59,000 bases of DNA from Myroides sp. NP-2 (GTDB lineage: Bacteria; Bacteroidota; Bacteroidia; Flavobacteriales; Flavobacteriaceae). Below the pieces are notes generated by a model. The model was given only the letters and a program-made list of their open reading frames with translations, made no database searches and had not been told where the DNA came from. Positions 25,407 through 35,081 of the stretch are shown here, in pieces (the stretch's first letter is position 1; each line of letters begins with the position of its first letter). The stretch lies in the NCBI RefSeq assembly GCF_014145665.1, contig NZ_JACHTD010000018.1, positions 1-59,000 of the forward strand. The letters are read 5' to 3'. A program made the translations under genes and the position numbers.

Positions 25407-26357
25407 ATGAAACTAATTAAAACATTTGATGGTTTTTTAAGAGGCCATTTTAACTTCGAGAGTATCGTTAAAAGCGTTTTAGCGCTCTCTGTGATTCAAC
25501 TGATAGCCATAGGCTTAGGTTTGAATCTTGATTTTAGTCTTTTGACTATTCCTTTATTGTATTTCTTTACCAGAAAAACAGCGCGTAAAGTAGAGCCTTC
25601 AGCTGTTGCATTTTTTGCTCATTACAGCCTTGCGGTTCTCGTTATTTTATTGCCAAGCTTGTTTCCTTCTAAATTTATTGGAACTGTTGTTTTTGCATAC
25701 GTTCTAACGTATTTGATGGTGTTGTACAAAGAAATGAAGTCTATTCCATCTTCTAGCTCCAACCAAAGCGTATTGGGTTTTATAGGCTTTTTCTGTAATT
25801 ACTTAATCGCCCGTTTAATTGTGCGTGCAATCTTCTTTGTTGTATTGTATATATTTGCAGATTTTGGTGTTGAGTATGTGTTTATTCAAACCGGATTAGT
25901 TGTAACAGTATTGCTGTTTTGCTTATTTACCTTGCTGAATTACAATGATAAAACGAACGAAATACTCGTGCAAATTCCTACTCTTGGAGTAAGTAAAATC
26001 GAAGGCAATGCGTTGACGCCTCGATATGAAGACAAGGAAAGAGTAATCATTACTTTTTTTGAAACAAGTGATGACTTTTTAGCTAATTCTTTTTCGTTGG
26101 AAGATTTAGCGGATGCTGTGAATTTAAATAAACATGAAGTATCTACGGTGATTAATCACCAATTGAATTCTTCTTTTTATCACATGATAGCACAGTACAG
26201 AATTTTACATGCAAAAAAATTATTGCAAATCCGCAATAATTTGACAATAGAAGCTATTGTAGAAGAGTGTGGTTTTAGTTCAAAATCAACGTTTAACAAA
26301 TACTTCAAACTCTTTGTAGGTAAAACGCCATCTGTGTATCGCAATCAAATCGTATAG
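25407..26357 (+). CDS. Membrane-anchored AraC-family regulator (short type)
   Basis: The 316-residue protein has about six hydrophobic segments up to residue 185, a linker, and a complete AraC-type domain. The latter comprises FSLEDLADAVNLNKHEVSTVINHQLNSSFYHMIAQYRILHAKKLL, then VEECGFSSKSTFNKYFKLFVGKTPSVYR. The closing P-x-x-Y-R motif is present, unlike in the pair at 7105/8235. Nine bases separate it from the next gene, so both are probably on one transcript. It is likely an inner-membrane one-component regulator. Confidence 0.83.
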   Translation: MKLIKTFDGFLRGHFNFESIVKSVLALSVIQLIAIGLGLNLDFSLLTIPLLYFFTRKTARKVEPSAVAFFAHYSLAVLVILLPSLFPSKFIGTVVFAYVLTYLMVLYKEMKSIPSSSSNQSVLGFIGFFCNYLIARLIVRAIFFVVLYIFADFGVEYVFIQTGLVVTVLLFCLFTLLNYNDKTNEILVQIPTLGVSKIEGNALTPRYEDKERVIITFFETSDDFLANSFSLEDLADAVNLNKHEVSTVINHQLNSSFYHMIAQYRILHAKKLLQIRNNLTIEAIVEECGFSSKSTFNKYFKLFVGKTPSVYRNQIV

Positions 26358-26366
26358 CGTGCTGGT

Positions 26367-27476
26367 ATGGAGTTTTATTTCAACTTAGTTGTATTAACAG
26401 CGGCCATTATTTTAGGCAGTATATCGTTTATTGTAAATAATAAATTGACTGCTTCGACCAAAACACAGCAGTTACTCAATGTGTTCCTCCTGTTTTTTGT
26501 TCTGCATTTGGTTATTATTTTGTGTAGTCGATTGTTGTGGGCAGATTTTCGGTTTGTCCATCTTGGATTACCTCTTAATAGCGTATATGCTCCTACGTTT
26601 TATTGTTGTCTCGTTTTATTGTCAGATGAGGTGCACAAGAAAACGCAGGAAAGCAAGAGGTATTACTTTGCTTTGCACTTCATTCCTACCTTGGTGCTCT
26701 TGGGCTTTTATTTCTTGCTTTTGAATCAAGGGTTAGATTTGAATTCGGTTGAAGTATACCGCTATTTATTAGTGCTTTATTTTGTTGAAGTAATTCAGTA
26801 TGTAGGATATGCCTTTATGGGCTATTATAAGATTAATAAGCTGGTGTTGAATAACAATATTCGCCTATTGATCTTGCGTGTAATGTGGATTATGATCTTT
26901 ATGGCGTTGGTTTCATTGGGTATTGTGTTTTACAACAATATCCTCCATTACGACCTTTCCGTTACTTATTTAGCTCTGTTGTGTTTCGCCATAGTTATCT
27001 TTAATTACTATATGGTGCGATTGAAATACGTGAAAATGGTGTCTATCTCTGATCCAACAGATAAGGAAAAAATAGCAGAAGATCCACAAGTGCTCCTCAA
27101 ATACGAGAAATCAAAATTAGCCGATGACGTATTGAGTGCGTATAAAATTAAGGTAGAACAAATTGTTCACGATAATCAATCCTTTTTAAAGGTCAATTTT
27201 ACCTTGGACGATCTTGAGCAAGAAAGTAAAATTGCCAAACACCATTTGTCGCAATTTTTCTCTACAACATATGGAATGAATTTTAATGCGTATATCAATA
27301 AGTTACGCGTCGAACACGCAAAGAAGTTACTAGAGAAAAAAGATTTTGATATCTCAGTTTCCGAATTAGGTGATGAATGCGGATTTAATTCTCGAACCTC
27401 ATTCTTTCGAGCATTTAAGAAATATGAAGGCGTATCACCTTCGGAATACATAACGAATATCCTTGAAAATAGATAA
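26367..27476 (+). CDS. Membrane-anchored AraC-family regulator
   Basis: The 369-residue protein has about seven hydrophobic segments up to residue 220. A complete AraC-type domain follows (FTLDDLEQESKIAKHHLSQFFSTTYGMNFNAYINKLRVEHAKKLL, then CGFNSRTSFFRAFKKYEGVSPSEYI). The DNA-binding half is more like that of the gene at 3003 than that of its immediate neighbour. It ends at a terminator. The gene is likely the second member of a co-transcribed pair. Confidence 0.85.
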   Translation: MEFYFNLVVLTAAIILGSISFIVNNKLTASTKTQQLLNVFLLFFVLHLVIILCSRLLWADFRFVHLGLPLNSVYAPTFYCCLVLLSDEVHKKTQESKRYYFALHFIPTLVLLGFYFLLLNQGLDLNSVEVYRYLLVLYFVEVIQYVGYAFMGYYKINKLVLNNNIRLLILRVMWIMIFMALVSLGIVFYNNILHYDLSVTYLALLCFAIVIFNYYMVRLKYVKMVSISDPTDKEKIAEDPQVLLKYEKSKLADDVLSAYKIKVEQIVHDNQSFLKVNFTLDDLEQESKIAKHHLSQFFSTTYGMNFNAYINKLRVEHAKKLLEKKDFDISVSELGDECGFNSRTSFFRAFKKYEGVSPSEYITNILENR

Positions 27477-27496
27477 GAATACGTTGCAGTGTATGG

Positions 27497-27546
27497 GTAA
27501 GTAGAAAAGAAGTAGAAATACTTCTTGCTGCTTACTCATTTTTTTT
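27497..27546 (+). terminator. Terminator of the membrane-AraC pair
   Basis: The lower stem GTAAGTAG/CTGCTTAC and the upper stem GAAGTA/TACTTC are followed by CA and eight T. Confidence 0.75.
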
Positions 27547-27610
27547 GTCCTATTCTTTTTTCGTTTTTGTCGTTCTCTCCTCGTATTGCTTATTTCTACG
27601 CACTATTTCA

Positions 27611-27640
27611 TTTGCATATAAAAAGAGTTGTTTATATTTG
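27611..27640 (+). promoter_or_regulatory. fabV promoter
   Basis: TTTG (27611-27614) and TATATTTG (27633-27640) are 18 bases apart, matching the Bacteroidota -33 and -7 elements. The start would lie near 27647, leaving a leader of about 65 bases. Confidence 0.75.
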
Positions 27641-27711
27641 TATAAGCATTGAAGATTTCAATTTGCATAGAAAAATAACGTACAAGCGTAGTAAAGTAAA
27701 AAATTAAAATA

Positions 27712-28908
27712 ATGATTATACAACCTAGAACTCGTGGATTTATCTGCTTAACTTCTCATCCTGAAGGATGTGCAGCGCATGTTAAACAACAAATTGCTTA
27801 TGTTAAATCGAAAGGCAAAATAGCCAATGGGCCGAAAAAAGTACTTGTAATTGGTGCTTCTACAGGTTTCGGATTGGCATCGCGTATTTCTGCAGCTTTT
27901 GGTTCGGATGCAGCTACAATTGGAGTATTCTTTGAAAAGGCCGCAACAGAAGGACGTCCTGCGACTGCGGGTTGGTATAATTCAGCGGCATTTGAACAAG
28001 AAGCAACAAAAGCGGGTTTATATGCAAAAAGTATCAATGGAGATGCTTTTTCTGATGAAATCAAACAACAAACAATTGCGTTAATTAAACAAGATTTAGG
28101 TCAAGTTGATTTAGTGGTATACAGCTTAGCGTCTCCAAGACGTACACATCCTAAAACAGGGGTGGCTTATGCTTCTGTATTAAAACCAATCAATGAGCCT
28201 TTCTCTAATAAAACCGTAGATTTCCACACAGGGGTTGTATCTACTATTACAATTGATCCAGTAACCGAGCAAAGTGATATTGATAATACCATCGCTGTAA
28301 TGGGAGGTGAGGATTGGAAATTCTGGATGGAAGACCTGAAAGCTGCTGGTGTTTTGGCAGAAGGTGTTAAAACAGTTGCGTATTCTTATATCGGACCTGA
28401 ATTAACTTATCCAATCTACAGAAATGGAACAATCGGAATGGCTAAGAATGACTTAGAAGCTACTGTGCCTACAATTAATAACTTAATTGCTGATTTAAAT
28501 GGAGTGTCTTATGTATCGGTAAACAAAGCATTAGTGACGCAATCAAGTTCTGCAATTCCCGTAGTGCCATTGTATATTTCCTTGCTGTATAAAGTGATGA
28601 AAGAGAAAAATATTCACGAAGGATGTATCGAACAAATGCAACGTTTATTTGCCGATCGCCTTTATGCTGATCAACCTATTACACTAGATAGTGAGGGGAG
28701 AATCAGAGTGGATGACTGGGAGATGAGAGAGGATGTTCAAGCAGAAGTAGCTAAATTGTGGGAAGAAATTAATTCAGATAATATCAACCAAATTTCAGAT
28801 TTAGAAGGTTATAGAAGAGATTTCTTTAACTTATTTGGATTCGAATTCGATACCGTTGATTACAATATTGAAACAAACGAATTAGTTGAAATTCCAAGCA
28901 TTAAATAG
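27712..28908 (+). CDS. fabV: Enoyl-ACP (trans-2-enoyl-CoA) reductase FabV
   Basis: The 398-residue enzyme does the last reduction of each fatty-acid elongation cycle with NADH. The N-terminus MIIQPRTRGFICLTSHPEGC, the nucleotide-binding GASTGFGLASRISAAFG (about residues 46-62), and the catalytic Tyr-(x8)-Lys in YRNGTIGMAK are typical of FabV. FabV enzymes are known to be less sensitive to triclosan than FabI. It stands alone between its promoter and a terminator. Confidence 0.95.
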   Translation: MIIQPRTRGFICLTSHPEGCAAHVKQQIAYVKSKGKIANGPKKVLVIGASTGFGLASRISAAFGSDAATIGVFFEKAATEGRPATAGWYNSAAFEQEATKAGLYAKSINGDAFSDEIKQQTIALIKQDLGQVDLVVYSLASPRRTHPKTGVAYASVLKPINEPFSNKTVDFHTGVVSTITIDPVTEQSDIDNTIAVMGGEDWKFWMEDLKAAGVLAEGVKTVAYSYIGPELTYPIYRNGTIGMAKNDLEATVPTINNLIADLNGVSYVSVNKALVTQSSSAIPVVPLYISLLYKVMKEKNIHEGCIEQMQRLFADRLYADQPITLDSEGRIRVDDWEMREDVQAEVAKLWEEINSDNINQISDLEGYRRDFFNLFGFEFDTVDYNIETNELVEIPSIK

Positions 28909-28916
28909 GAAACCAT

Positions 28917-28953
28917 AAAAAAAGTCGATGAAATAAATCATCGACTTTTTTTT
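28917..28953. terminator. Bidirectional terminator, fabV / histidine kinase
   Basis: Arms AGTCGATGA and TCATCGACT are flanked by A7 and T8, between convergent genes. Confidence 0.9.
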
Positions 28954-28977
28954 ATGTACCGCTAACCGTCAACCGCG

Positions 28978-31419
28978 TTATCCTAAATACTTTTCTTGTA
29001 AATCCGAAACAACGGCTTGAATTTGTTCATTGATGTTTTGAATGTACAGGACAAGGTCTTCCTTGGTTTCAAATTTGATGGTTTGATCTTCTAATTGTTC
29101 TAAAGCAGGAACGATGTGGTTGATTTGCAACTGTTTGAACATGGGAAGCATTTTATGTGCAATATTGCTAATAGTTTGATAGTCAAAATCATCGGACGCA
29201 TAGGTAAGATCTAGGCTATTTTCTTGGGTACTATCGACAAAAATTACCACGAATTTTCGCAATGCAGCGCTATCTTCCCCAATAAACTGTTTAATTTGGT
29301 TGATGTCGTATAGTTTTGTGGGCTTGTCCATTGAGAGTGTAGGTTCACTCTGAACGGTTAGCTCGAGCTTATGTGTTGGATGTAATAGTTGTGTGATGAG
29401 AATTAACAACTCTTGCAATTGAATTGGCTTTTGATGAGCGGATGCGAATCCGGCCTGGGTAAAATCTTCTACCGTAAGATCGCGTTTACCCGATAAGGCA
29501 ACAACGGGAATTTGCTTGTACTTAGCGTTGTTTTTTAGTACGTTAATCATTTCAAACCCATCCATCTTAGGCATCTGAATATCACTGAGAATAATATTGT
29601 ATTCCTCTTGCTCTAAAGTGCTCTCAATCTCAGATGAATCATTGAGAACATCCACTTTTTTGAAGATAGGAGTGAGTAATTCTTCCATTAATTGCAATTG
29701 GATTTTATCGTCATCTACCACGAGAATGCTGTCTTGCGCTAAAATGGTAAATTGTGCTTTGAATTGCTCAGCTGATATATAAGTGTTCGTTTGTACGTCA
29801 GCTTCTTCCAAAGGAAGGGTGATGGTAAAGATGGATCCTTCGCCTAGGATGCTATCGACTTGTATATCACCTCCTAATAACTTAATGAGGCGTTTGGAGA
29901 TGTTTAATCCCAATCCCGTTCCTCCAAAGCGCTTTTCAATACCCGCATTGGCCTGACTAAATTCTTTAAAAATGTGGTCTATCTGACTTTGTTCTATTCC
30001 AATACCTGTATCGATTACCTTGATTTCTAGTTGATTACCTAATCGTATAGCTTCAATGAATACCCCTCCTTGTTGAGTGAATTTCACGGCATTGGTAATC
30101 AAATTGGTAACAATTTGTTTTAAGCGATAAGGATCAGAGATAAACGAATGATCTAAGGCTTGATCAACCGTCCATTTCAACTTAATTTTTTTATTCTCAG
30201 CATTGGGAACCAAAGGGGCGCAAATACTCTCGATTAATTCCTTTGGATTAAATGCCTTTTCTTGTATGCTGATCTTGTTGTTTTCTAACTTGGAAAAGTC
30301 GGTTAAATCGTTGATCAGATTAGCAATATACTGTGTTGAACTTTGAATATTGTTGAGGTATTGTTTTTGCTTGGAGTTTAATTCCGTGGTTTGTAGGAGA
30401 TTAGAAAAACCAATTAAGCTCCCTAAGGGAGTTTGTAAATCGTGGGTAACCGTGGCGAATAACATTGTTTTACTGCGGAGTAATACCTCTCTTTCTTGGT
30501 TTAGTTGTTCTAGTTTTACCCGGTATTCTTGCGTTTGATTGATGTCTTTAATGATAATCCAACCCAAAATTATAATGACAAATAGGGCCGATCCACCAAT
30601 ATAAGCTATATTGGTAGAGGCAGTGCTAATACGCGCTTTGGACTCATTGATGTTTTGATAAGAAAGCGAGAGTAAATTGCGCTCAATACTCTCTAAAATC
30701 TTGCGCAATTCATTGGTTATATTCTTGTTCTCTATAATTAATTTCTGTTCTTCTTTTAATAAGTTCGCCTGTTGAAGGTTGACTTTTTGTTGGGCTTGTA
30801 AGATAATATTCTCCATCGCGCTAACAATGGAGTCTGTCACATTCGGATAATTAATTGTTTTGGTGATCGTATCGGTGTGATCCCCTTTGAACAAACGCGC
30901 CCAAGCGCTTCGCTTTTCCTTTTCTTTGGTCTGAATAACTATAGGTTCAATTTTCTTTTGTATTTCATCTCGGATGTCGTAAATCTTGTCAATCGCCTCA
31001 CTATAGTTGCGGTCTTCATTGATTTCTTTTCTCGCTTTGATGATGTTGTTGAAACTGACTTTCTTCTTTTTTAATAAATCTTGAACTAAGTCTATCTTTT
31101 GATGAATCGCCTTATCCGATGTTGTTAATTTGATTTGTTCAATTTGATTTACTAAGGTATCTAAGTGCGAATAATAGCTTTTGATGTCTCTATTGTTGCC
31201 CGTAACAATGGCATTTCTACTGTATATCTCAGATGAATACAAGTTGTTTAGTGTACTACTAACCAAGAAAATCTTATTGTTTTCTTTGACTACTTGCTCT
31301 TCGGGTAAGGTGAATTTTTTAGCCTCTTTATAGATGTATAAACCCGAGAAGAATACTGCTCCTAATAGGATAATATACAAGAATATGATTTTTATTTTAA
31401 TCGATTTGGAGGGTTTCAT
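28978..31419 (-). CDS. Hybrid sensor histidine kinase with REC and HPt domains
   Basis: The 813-residue membrane kinase has a first helix at about 9-28 and an extracytoplasmic helical sensor region to about 270. A second helix precedes a HisKA domain with phospho-accepting His near 326 (VTHDLQTPLGSL). A HATPase domain follows (NLITNAVKF, DTGIGI, GTGLGLNIS). A receiver domain has Asp near 613 (ILSDIQMPKMDG), and a C-terminal HPt domain has His near 754 (IAHKMLP). All phosphorelay residues are present. No separate DNA-binding response regulator is encoded nearby, so the output partner lies elsewhere. Confidence 0.93.
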   Translation of the reverse strand: MKPSKSIKIKIIFLYIILLGAVFFSGLYIYKEAKKFTLPEEQVVKENNKIFLVSSTLNNLYSSEIYSRNAIVTGNNRDIKSYYSHLDTLVNQIEQIKLTTSDKAIHQKIDLVQDLLKKKKVSFNNIIKARKEINEDRNYSEAIDKIYDIRDEIQKKIEPIVIQTKEKEKRSAWARLFKGDHTDTITKTINYPNVTDSIVSAMENIILQAQQKVNLQQANLLKEEQKLIIENKNITNELRKILESIERNLLSLSYQNINESKARISTASTNIAYIGGSALFVIIILGWIIIKDINQTQEYRVKLEQLNQEREVLLRSKTMLFATVTHDLQTPLGSLIGFSNLLQTTELNSKQKQYLNNIQSSTQYIANLINDLTDFSKLENNKISIQEKAFNPKELIESICAPLVPNAENKKIKLKWTVDQALDHSFISDPYRLKQIVTNLITNAVKFTQQGGVFIEAIRLGNQLEIKVIDTGIGIEQSQIDHIFKEFSQANAGIEKRFGGTGLGLNISKRLIKLLGGDIQVDSILGEGSIFTITLPLEEADVQTNTYISAEQFKAQFTILAQDSILVVDDDKIQLQLMEELLTPIFKKVDVLNDSSEIESTLEQEEYNIILSDIQMPKMDGFEMINVLKNNAKYKQIPVVALSGKRDLTVEDFTQAGFASAHQKPIQLQELLILITQLLHPTHKLELTVQSEPTLSMDKPTKLYDINQIKQFIGEDSAALRKFVVIFVDSTQENSLDLTYASDDFDYQTISNIAHKMLPMFKQLQINHIVPALEQLEDQTIKFETKEDLVLYIQNINEQIQAVVSDLQEKYLG

Positions 31420-31719
31420 CCGATAAAAGTGTTTGAATTGATTTACAAATGTACAAAATGTTAGTTCTCCTTGTTGTGTTTTCGGTTTGCTTGTAAAACG
31501 AAAATAGAATTGTTAAAATTTATAGTTGTTTTTCATTGATAATTATTCTTTTTTTAGGTTGTGTATTTGTTGTATGTGTAAAAAAAACTTTGTTGTGTTT
31601 GGTTATTCAGTATAAAAGGTTAACTTTAGTATAAAATATTAAAAAATGATTTTGTTAAAGAGGTAGATTGCCGATTTGTTCAGGCAATCTTAGTGTTTAA
31701 TCAATTAAAACTGTACGTT
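31420..31719. other. Divergent gap before tonB with a leader hairpin
   Basis: About 300 AT-rich bases lie between the histidine kinase and tonB. The only clear element is an 8-bp hairpin at 31665-31690, close to the tonB start. No clear TAnnTTTG box or small gene is visible. Confidence 0.5.
31665..31690 (+). promoter_or_regulatory. Leader hairpin upstream of tonB
   Basis: Arms AGATTGCC and GGCAATCT with a 10-nt loop end 29 bases before the ATG. No T-run follows, so it is not a terminator. It might be an operator or an mRNA structure. Confidence 0.4.
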
Positions 31720-32589
31720 ATGGCAAAGAATGATTTATTTAAGAAAGATTGGTTAGATATTGTATTTGCAGGTAGAAATAAGCAATATGGAGCCTACAAA
31801 TTACGTTTAGAGAGCCCAAGAACAACCCTTTTAGCCTTAGGCAGTGGATTATGTCTATTCGCCTTAGTATTTGTTGCGCCAGCAGCTATTTCTTCTTTTT
31901 TTGAAGATGAAAATGAATGGGCTAAAGGTGAAATTATATCTTGTGATTTTGGTTATATAGATGAACCACTTGAACTTGTCGATGTTGTTCTGCCAAAAAT
32001 AGAGGAAGAAGTAAAACCATTAGTAGATGAATCTTATATAGAAGAAGCTAGTGCGCCAGCTTCTGTTGTAGATGTTGAACGATTTACAAACTTAGAAGTA
32101 GCATCGGCAGATGAAATTACAGAAGAAGTGGTCAAGCAAACAGATTTAGGAGATGCTTTGATTGGCAGTGAGTCTATCAAAGGCAATGAGGAAGGAACTA
32201 TTTTAATAAAGGAAAAAGCGGGACATAAAGTAGACAGTGGAGAAGAACGTGAAGGGGAAGAAGCGGAAAGAGGAAATGAAATCTACCGCATAACCACTGA
32301 AAGTGCTGCACCAATGGAGGGATTAGCTGCTTTTAGCAAGAGTTTTATCACTAAGTTTCGCGAAATACATATGCCTGATGCTTCTGGAAAAGTACAAGTG
32401 ATCTTGTCTTTTGTTGTAGAAAAAGACGGAAGTATTACGGATATTAAAGTATTACGCGACCCAGGGTATGGTGCAGGAAAAGAAGCTGTTCGCGTATTGA
32501 AAACCATGCCGAAATGGAAACCTGCTCGTCAGGATAATCGCACAGTTCGATCTCAGTTCACTTTGCCAATTACTATTCAAGTACAATAA
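31720..32589 (+). CDS. tonB: Energy transducer TonB
   Basis: The 289-residue protein begins KKDWLDIVFAGRNKQYGAYKLR, the cytoplasmic start common to flavobacterial TonB proteins. A membrane helix follows at about 35-55, then a long acidic periplasmic spacer and a C-terminal TonB domain (about 205-289, GKVQVILSFVVEKDGSITDIKVLRDPGYG, then WKPARQDNRTVRSQFTLPI). It passes proton-motive energy to outer-membrane receptors. I chose the ATG at 31720 over a GTG at 31693. The spacer is rich in Glu and Val rather than Pro, which is unusual for classical TonB. Confidence 0.9.
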   Translation: MAKNDLFKKDWLDIVFAGRNKQYGAYKLRLESPRTTLLALGSGLCLFALVFVAPAAISSFFEDENEWAKGEIISCDFGYIDEPLELVDVVLPKIEEEVKPLVDESYIEEASAPASVVDVERFTNLEVASADEITEEVVKQTDLGDALIGSESIKGNEEGTILIKEKAGHKVDSGEEREGEEAERGNEIYRITTESAAPMEGLAAFSKSFITKFREIHMPDASGKVQVILSFVVEKDGSITDIKVLRDPGYGAGKEAVRVLKTMPKWKPARQDNRTVRSQFTLPITIQVQ

Positions 32590-32628
32590 AAGTGATAGAG
32601 ATAAATTGATAGATAGGTTTACTAAAAA

Positions 32629-32656
32629 ATAAAAGCGATCCACGGATCGCTTTTAT
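32629..32656. terminator. Bidirectional terminator, tonB / acyl-CoA dehydrogenase
   Basis: Arms ATAAAAGCGATCC and GGATCGCTTTTAT lie between convergent genes. Confidence 0.85.
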
Positions 32657-32672
32657 TGTATATACGAGTAAA

Positions 32673-33815
32673 TTAGTCTCTTGAAATACCTCTTGAAATA
32701 ACAATTTTTTGTATTTCTGAAGTTCCTTCGTAAATCTGAGTGATTTTAGCATCACGCATCATACGCTCTACATGGTATTCTCTTACATATCCATTTCCAC
32801 CGTGTATTTGTACAGCTTCTACTGTGGTGTCCATGGCTGTTTTTGATGCAAATAATTTTGCCATAGCTCCCGAAATTGAGATGTCTTGTCCAGCATCTTT
32901 TTCTGCTGCTGCTTTTAAGCACAGCATACGTGCAGCAGAAATATTCGTCGCCATATCGGCCAATTTGAATGCAATTGCCTGGTGGTTGATAATCTCTGTT
33001 CCAAAAGCTTTGCGTTCTTTAGCGTATTTTAAAGATAATTCATAAGCTCCTTGCGCAATACCTAAGGCTTGAGAAGCAATTCCTATACGACCACCATTTA
33101 AGACGTTCATCGCAAAGGCAAATCCAAATCCGTCTTCGCCAATTCTGTTTTCTTTAGGTACTTTCACATCTGTAAAAAGTAACGTATGCGTGTCAGACCC
33201 ACGAATACCCATTTTTTGTTCTTTTGCTCCAATTTCGAATCCAGGTAACCCTTTCTCTACGATGAAAGCATTAATTCCCTTGTGTTTCTTCTCAGGATTT
33301 GTCTGTGCAATAACAATGTAAAAAGAAGCTGTACTACCATTCGTGATCCAGTTTTTAGTTCCGTTCAATAAATAGTAATCCCCCATGTCAACTGCTGTTG
33401 TTTTTTGAGAGGTAGCATCAGATCCCGCTTCTGGCTCCGATAAACAAAAAGCACCAATCGCTTCTCCAGAGGCAACTGGCGTTAGGTATTTTTGCTTTTG
33501 TTCTTCATTAGCATACTTCTCTAAACCTGCGCAAACCAATGAGTTATTAACAGATAAAACGACTGCTGTAGAAGCGTCAACTTTGGCAATTTCCTCCATC
33601 GCTAATACGTATGATACACTGTCTAAGCCACTTCCACCGTATTTTGGATCAACCATCATACCTAAAAAACCAAGCTCTCCTAATTTCTTTATTTGTTCAG
33701 CTGGGAAAATTTGGTGTTCATCTCTTTCAATAACCCCTGGTAATAATTCAGTCTGCGCAAAATCACGAGCAGCTTGTTGAATCATTTGTTGTTCTTCTGT
33801 TAATTTAAAATCCAT
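32673..33815 (-). CDS. Short-chain acyl-CoA dehydrogenase
   Basis: The 380-residue FAD enzyme catalyses alpha,beta-dehydrogenation of acyl-CoA in fatty-acid or branched-chain degradation. AFCLSEPEAGSDA lies near residue 122, GTKNWITNG near 153, and RKAFGTEIINHQAIAFKLADMA near 268. The catalytic Glu is in QIYEGTSEIQ near 367. This glutamate position and the overall length fit the short-chain/butyryl-CoA group; exact chain length cannot be told. It is divergent from anmK. Confidence 0.93.
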   Translation of the reverse strand: MDFKLTEEQQMIQQAARDFAQTELLPGVIERDEHQIFPAEQIKKLGELGFLGMMVDPKYGGSGLDSVSYVLAMEEIAKVDASTAVVLSVNNSLVCAGLEKYANEEQKQKYLTPVASGEAIGAFCLSEPEAGSDATSQKTTAVDMGDYYLLNGTKNWITNGSTASFYIVIAQTNPEKKHKGINAFIVEKGLPGFEIGAKEQKMGIRGSDTHTLLFTDVKVPKENRIGEDGFGFAFAMNVLNGGRIGIASQALGIAQGAYELSLKYAKERKAFGTEIINHQAIAFKLADMATNISAARMLCLKAAAEKDAGQDISISGAMAKLFASKTAMDTTVEAVQIHGGNGYVREYHVERMMRDAKITQIYEGTSEIQKIVISRGISRD

Positions 33816-33858
33816 CGAGTATTTATTTTATTCTTCGTAATCTTGAAATTTATATGGT

Positions 33859-33889
33859 CAAATATAGCGGAATATTATCAGATATTCAA
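33859..33889 (-). promoter_or_regulatory. Promoter of the acyl-CoA dehydrogenase gene
   Basis: On the minus strand, TTG (33887-33889) and TATATTTG (33859-33866) are 20 bases apart, and the -7 box is 43 bases upstream of the ATG. Confidence 0.65.
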
Positions 33890-33912
33890 TTTCTATGCTT
33901 AAATTTATACCT

Positions 33913-35001
33913 ATGAAAAATAGTCAATATCGCGTTGTTGGAATCATGTCGGGGACTTCATTAGATGGAGTTGACTTGGTTTATGTTACACTTAATGTAA
34001 ATGAAAAAGGGTGGTCTTTTGAATTGGAAAAAGGGCAAACAATTTCGTATTCAGCTGCATGGAGAACCAAGCTAAAGACGGCAATTGGATTAAATAAAGA
34101 AGCTTTAGATCGATTGGATGAGGAATATACTCTTCTTTTAGCTGATATAATCACTGCATTTATTCAAGAAAATGCATTGGAAACCGTTGATTTTGTCTGT
34201 TCACATGGACATACCATTTTGCACCGTCCCGATTTGGGGTATACCTTGCAGATTGGCAATTTACCCCTGCTTGCGGATTTGATCCAGCATAAAGTGATTT
34301 GCGATTTTCGCGTACAAGACGTCTTGTTAGGGGGGCAAGGTGCTCCTTTAGTTCCTATTGGTGATCGCTTGCTTTTTGGCGACTATACCGCTTGTTTAAA
34401 CTTGGGTGGTTTTGCCAATGTTTCATACGAAAACGCGTTGCATTACCGCATTGCATTTGACCTATGTCCAGTCAATGTACTGTTGAATGAACAAGCAAAT
34501 AAGTTGGGACTCTTGTATGATCCCGAAGGATCAAGAGCACAAGCAGGAACGGTCTGTCAACCCTTATTAGAAGCGTTAAACGCGTTGGAATACTACGCGA
34601 AAACCCCACCAAAATCCTTGGGAGTAGAATTTGTTGCCAGCAATATTCAACCTCTTTTGGAATTGCATGTGTTGAGCCCTGAGGATTATTTAGCCACTTT
34701 TGTGGAGCATATGGCTATACAGATTGCAAATGGAATTCAATTGCCTAAGCAAGCTAAAATATTAGTTACTGGTGGAGGAGCTTTTAATACTTACCTCATG
34801 AGTCGCCTGTCGTTTTACGCTTCATCCTATGAGTTTGTAGTAGCGGATGACTTATTGGTCAACTATAAAGAAGCGCTGATTTTTGCGCTATTGGGAACAC
34901 TCAAAGTACGCGATGAGGTCAATGCTCTAGCGAGTGTAACAGGCGCCCAATACGATCATAGCTCTGGAGTAATCTACGATATTTTTGATCCTGTTTGGTA
35001 A
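33913..35001 (+). CDS. anmK: Anhydro-N-acetylmuramic acid kinase
   Basis: The 362-residue kinase opens and phosphorylates 1,6-anhydro-MurNAc to MurNAc-6-phosphate in cell-wall recycling. The ATP-binding GIMSGTSLDGVDLVYV is at the N-terminus, followed by SHGHTILHRPD, LGGQGAPLVPIGD, NLGGFANVS and VTGGGAFNTYLM in family order. I chose the ATG at 33913, which matches usual family starts; an ATG at 33895 would add six residues. Confidence 0.93.
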   Translation: MKNSQYRVVGIMSGTSLDGVDLVYVTLNVNEKGWSFELEKGQTISYSAAWRTKLKTAIGLNKEALDRLDEEYTLLLADIITAFIQENALETVDFVCSHGHTILHRPDLGYTLQIGNLPLLADLIQHKVICDFRVQDVLLGGQGAPLVPIGDRLLFGDYTACLNLGGFANVSYENALHYRIAFDLCPVNVLLNEQANKLGLLYDPEGSRAQAGTVCQPLLEALNALEYYAKTPPKSLGVEFVASNIQPLLELHVLSPEDYLATFVEHMAIQIANGIQLPKQAKILVTGGGAFNTYLMSRLSFYASSYEFVVADDLLVNYKEALIFALLGTLKVRDEVNALASVTGAQYDHSSGVIYDIFDPVW

Positions 35002-35053
35002 AAAAGTAAAGGCGTCAACACTTGAGCAATTTTTTTCACGCTAATCCATTTGC

Positions 35054-35081
35054 TTGACACCTTGAAATCGCCCTATATTTG
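35054..35081 (+). promoter_or_regulatory. folC promoter
   Basis: TTGACAC (from 35054) and TATATTTG (35074-35081) are 17 bases apart counted from TTG. This leaves a leader of about 100 bases that contains a GCACG/CGTGC hairpin at 35102-35115. Confidence 0.6.
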
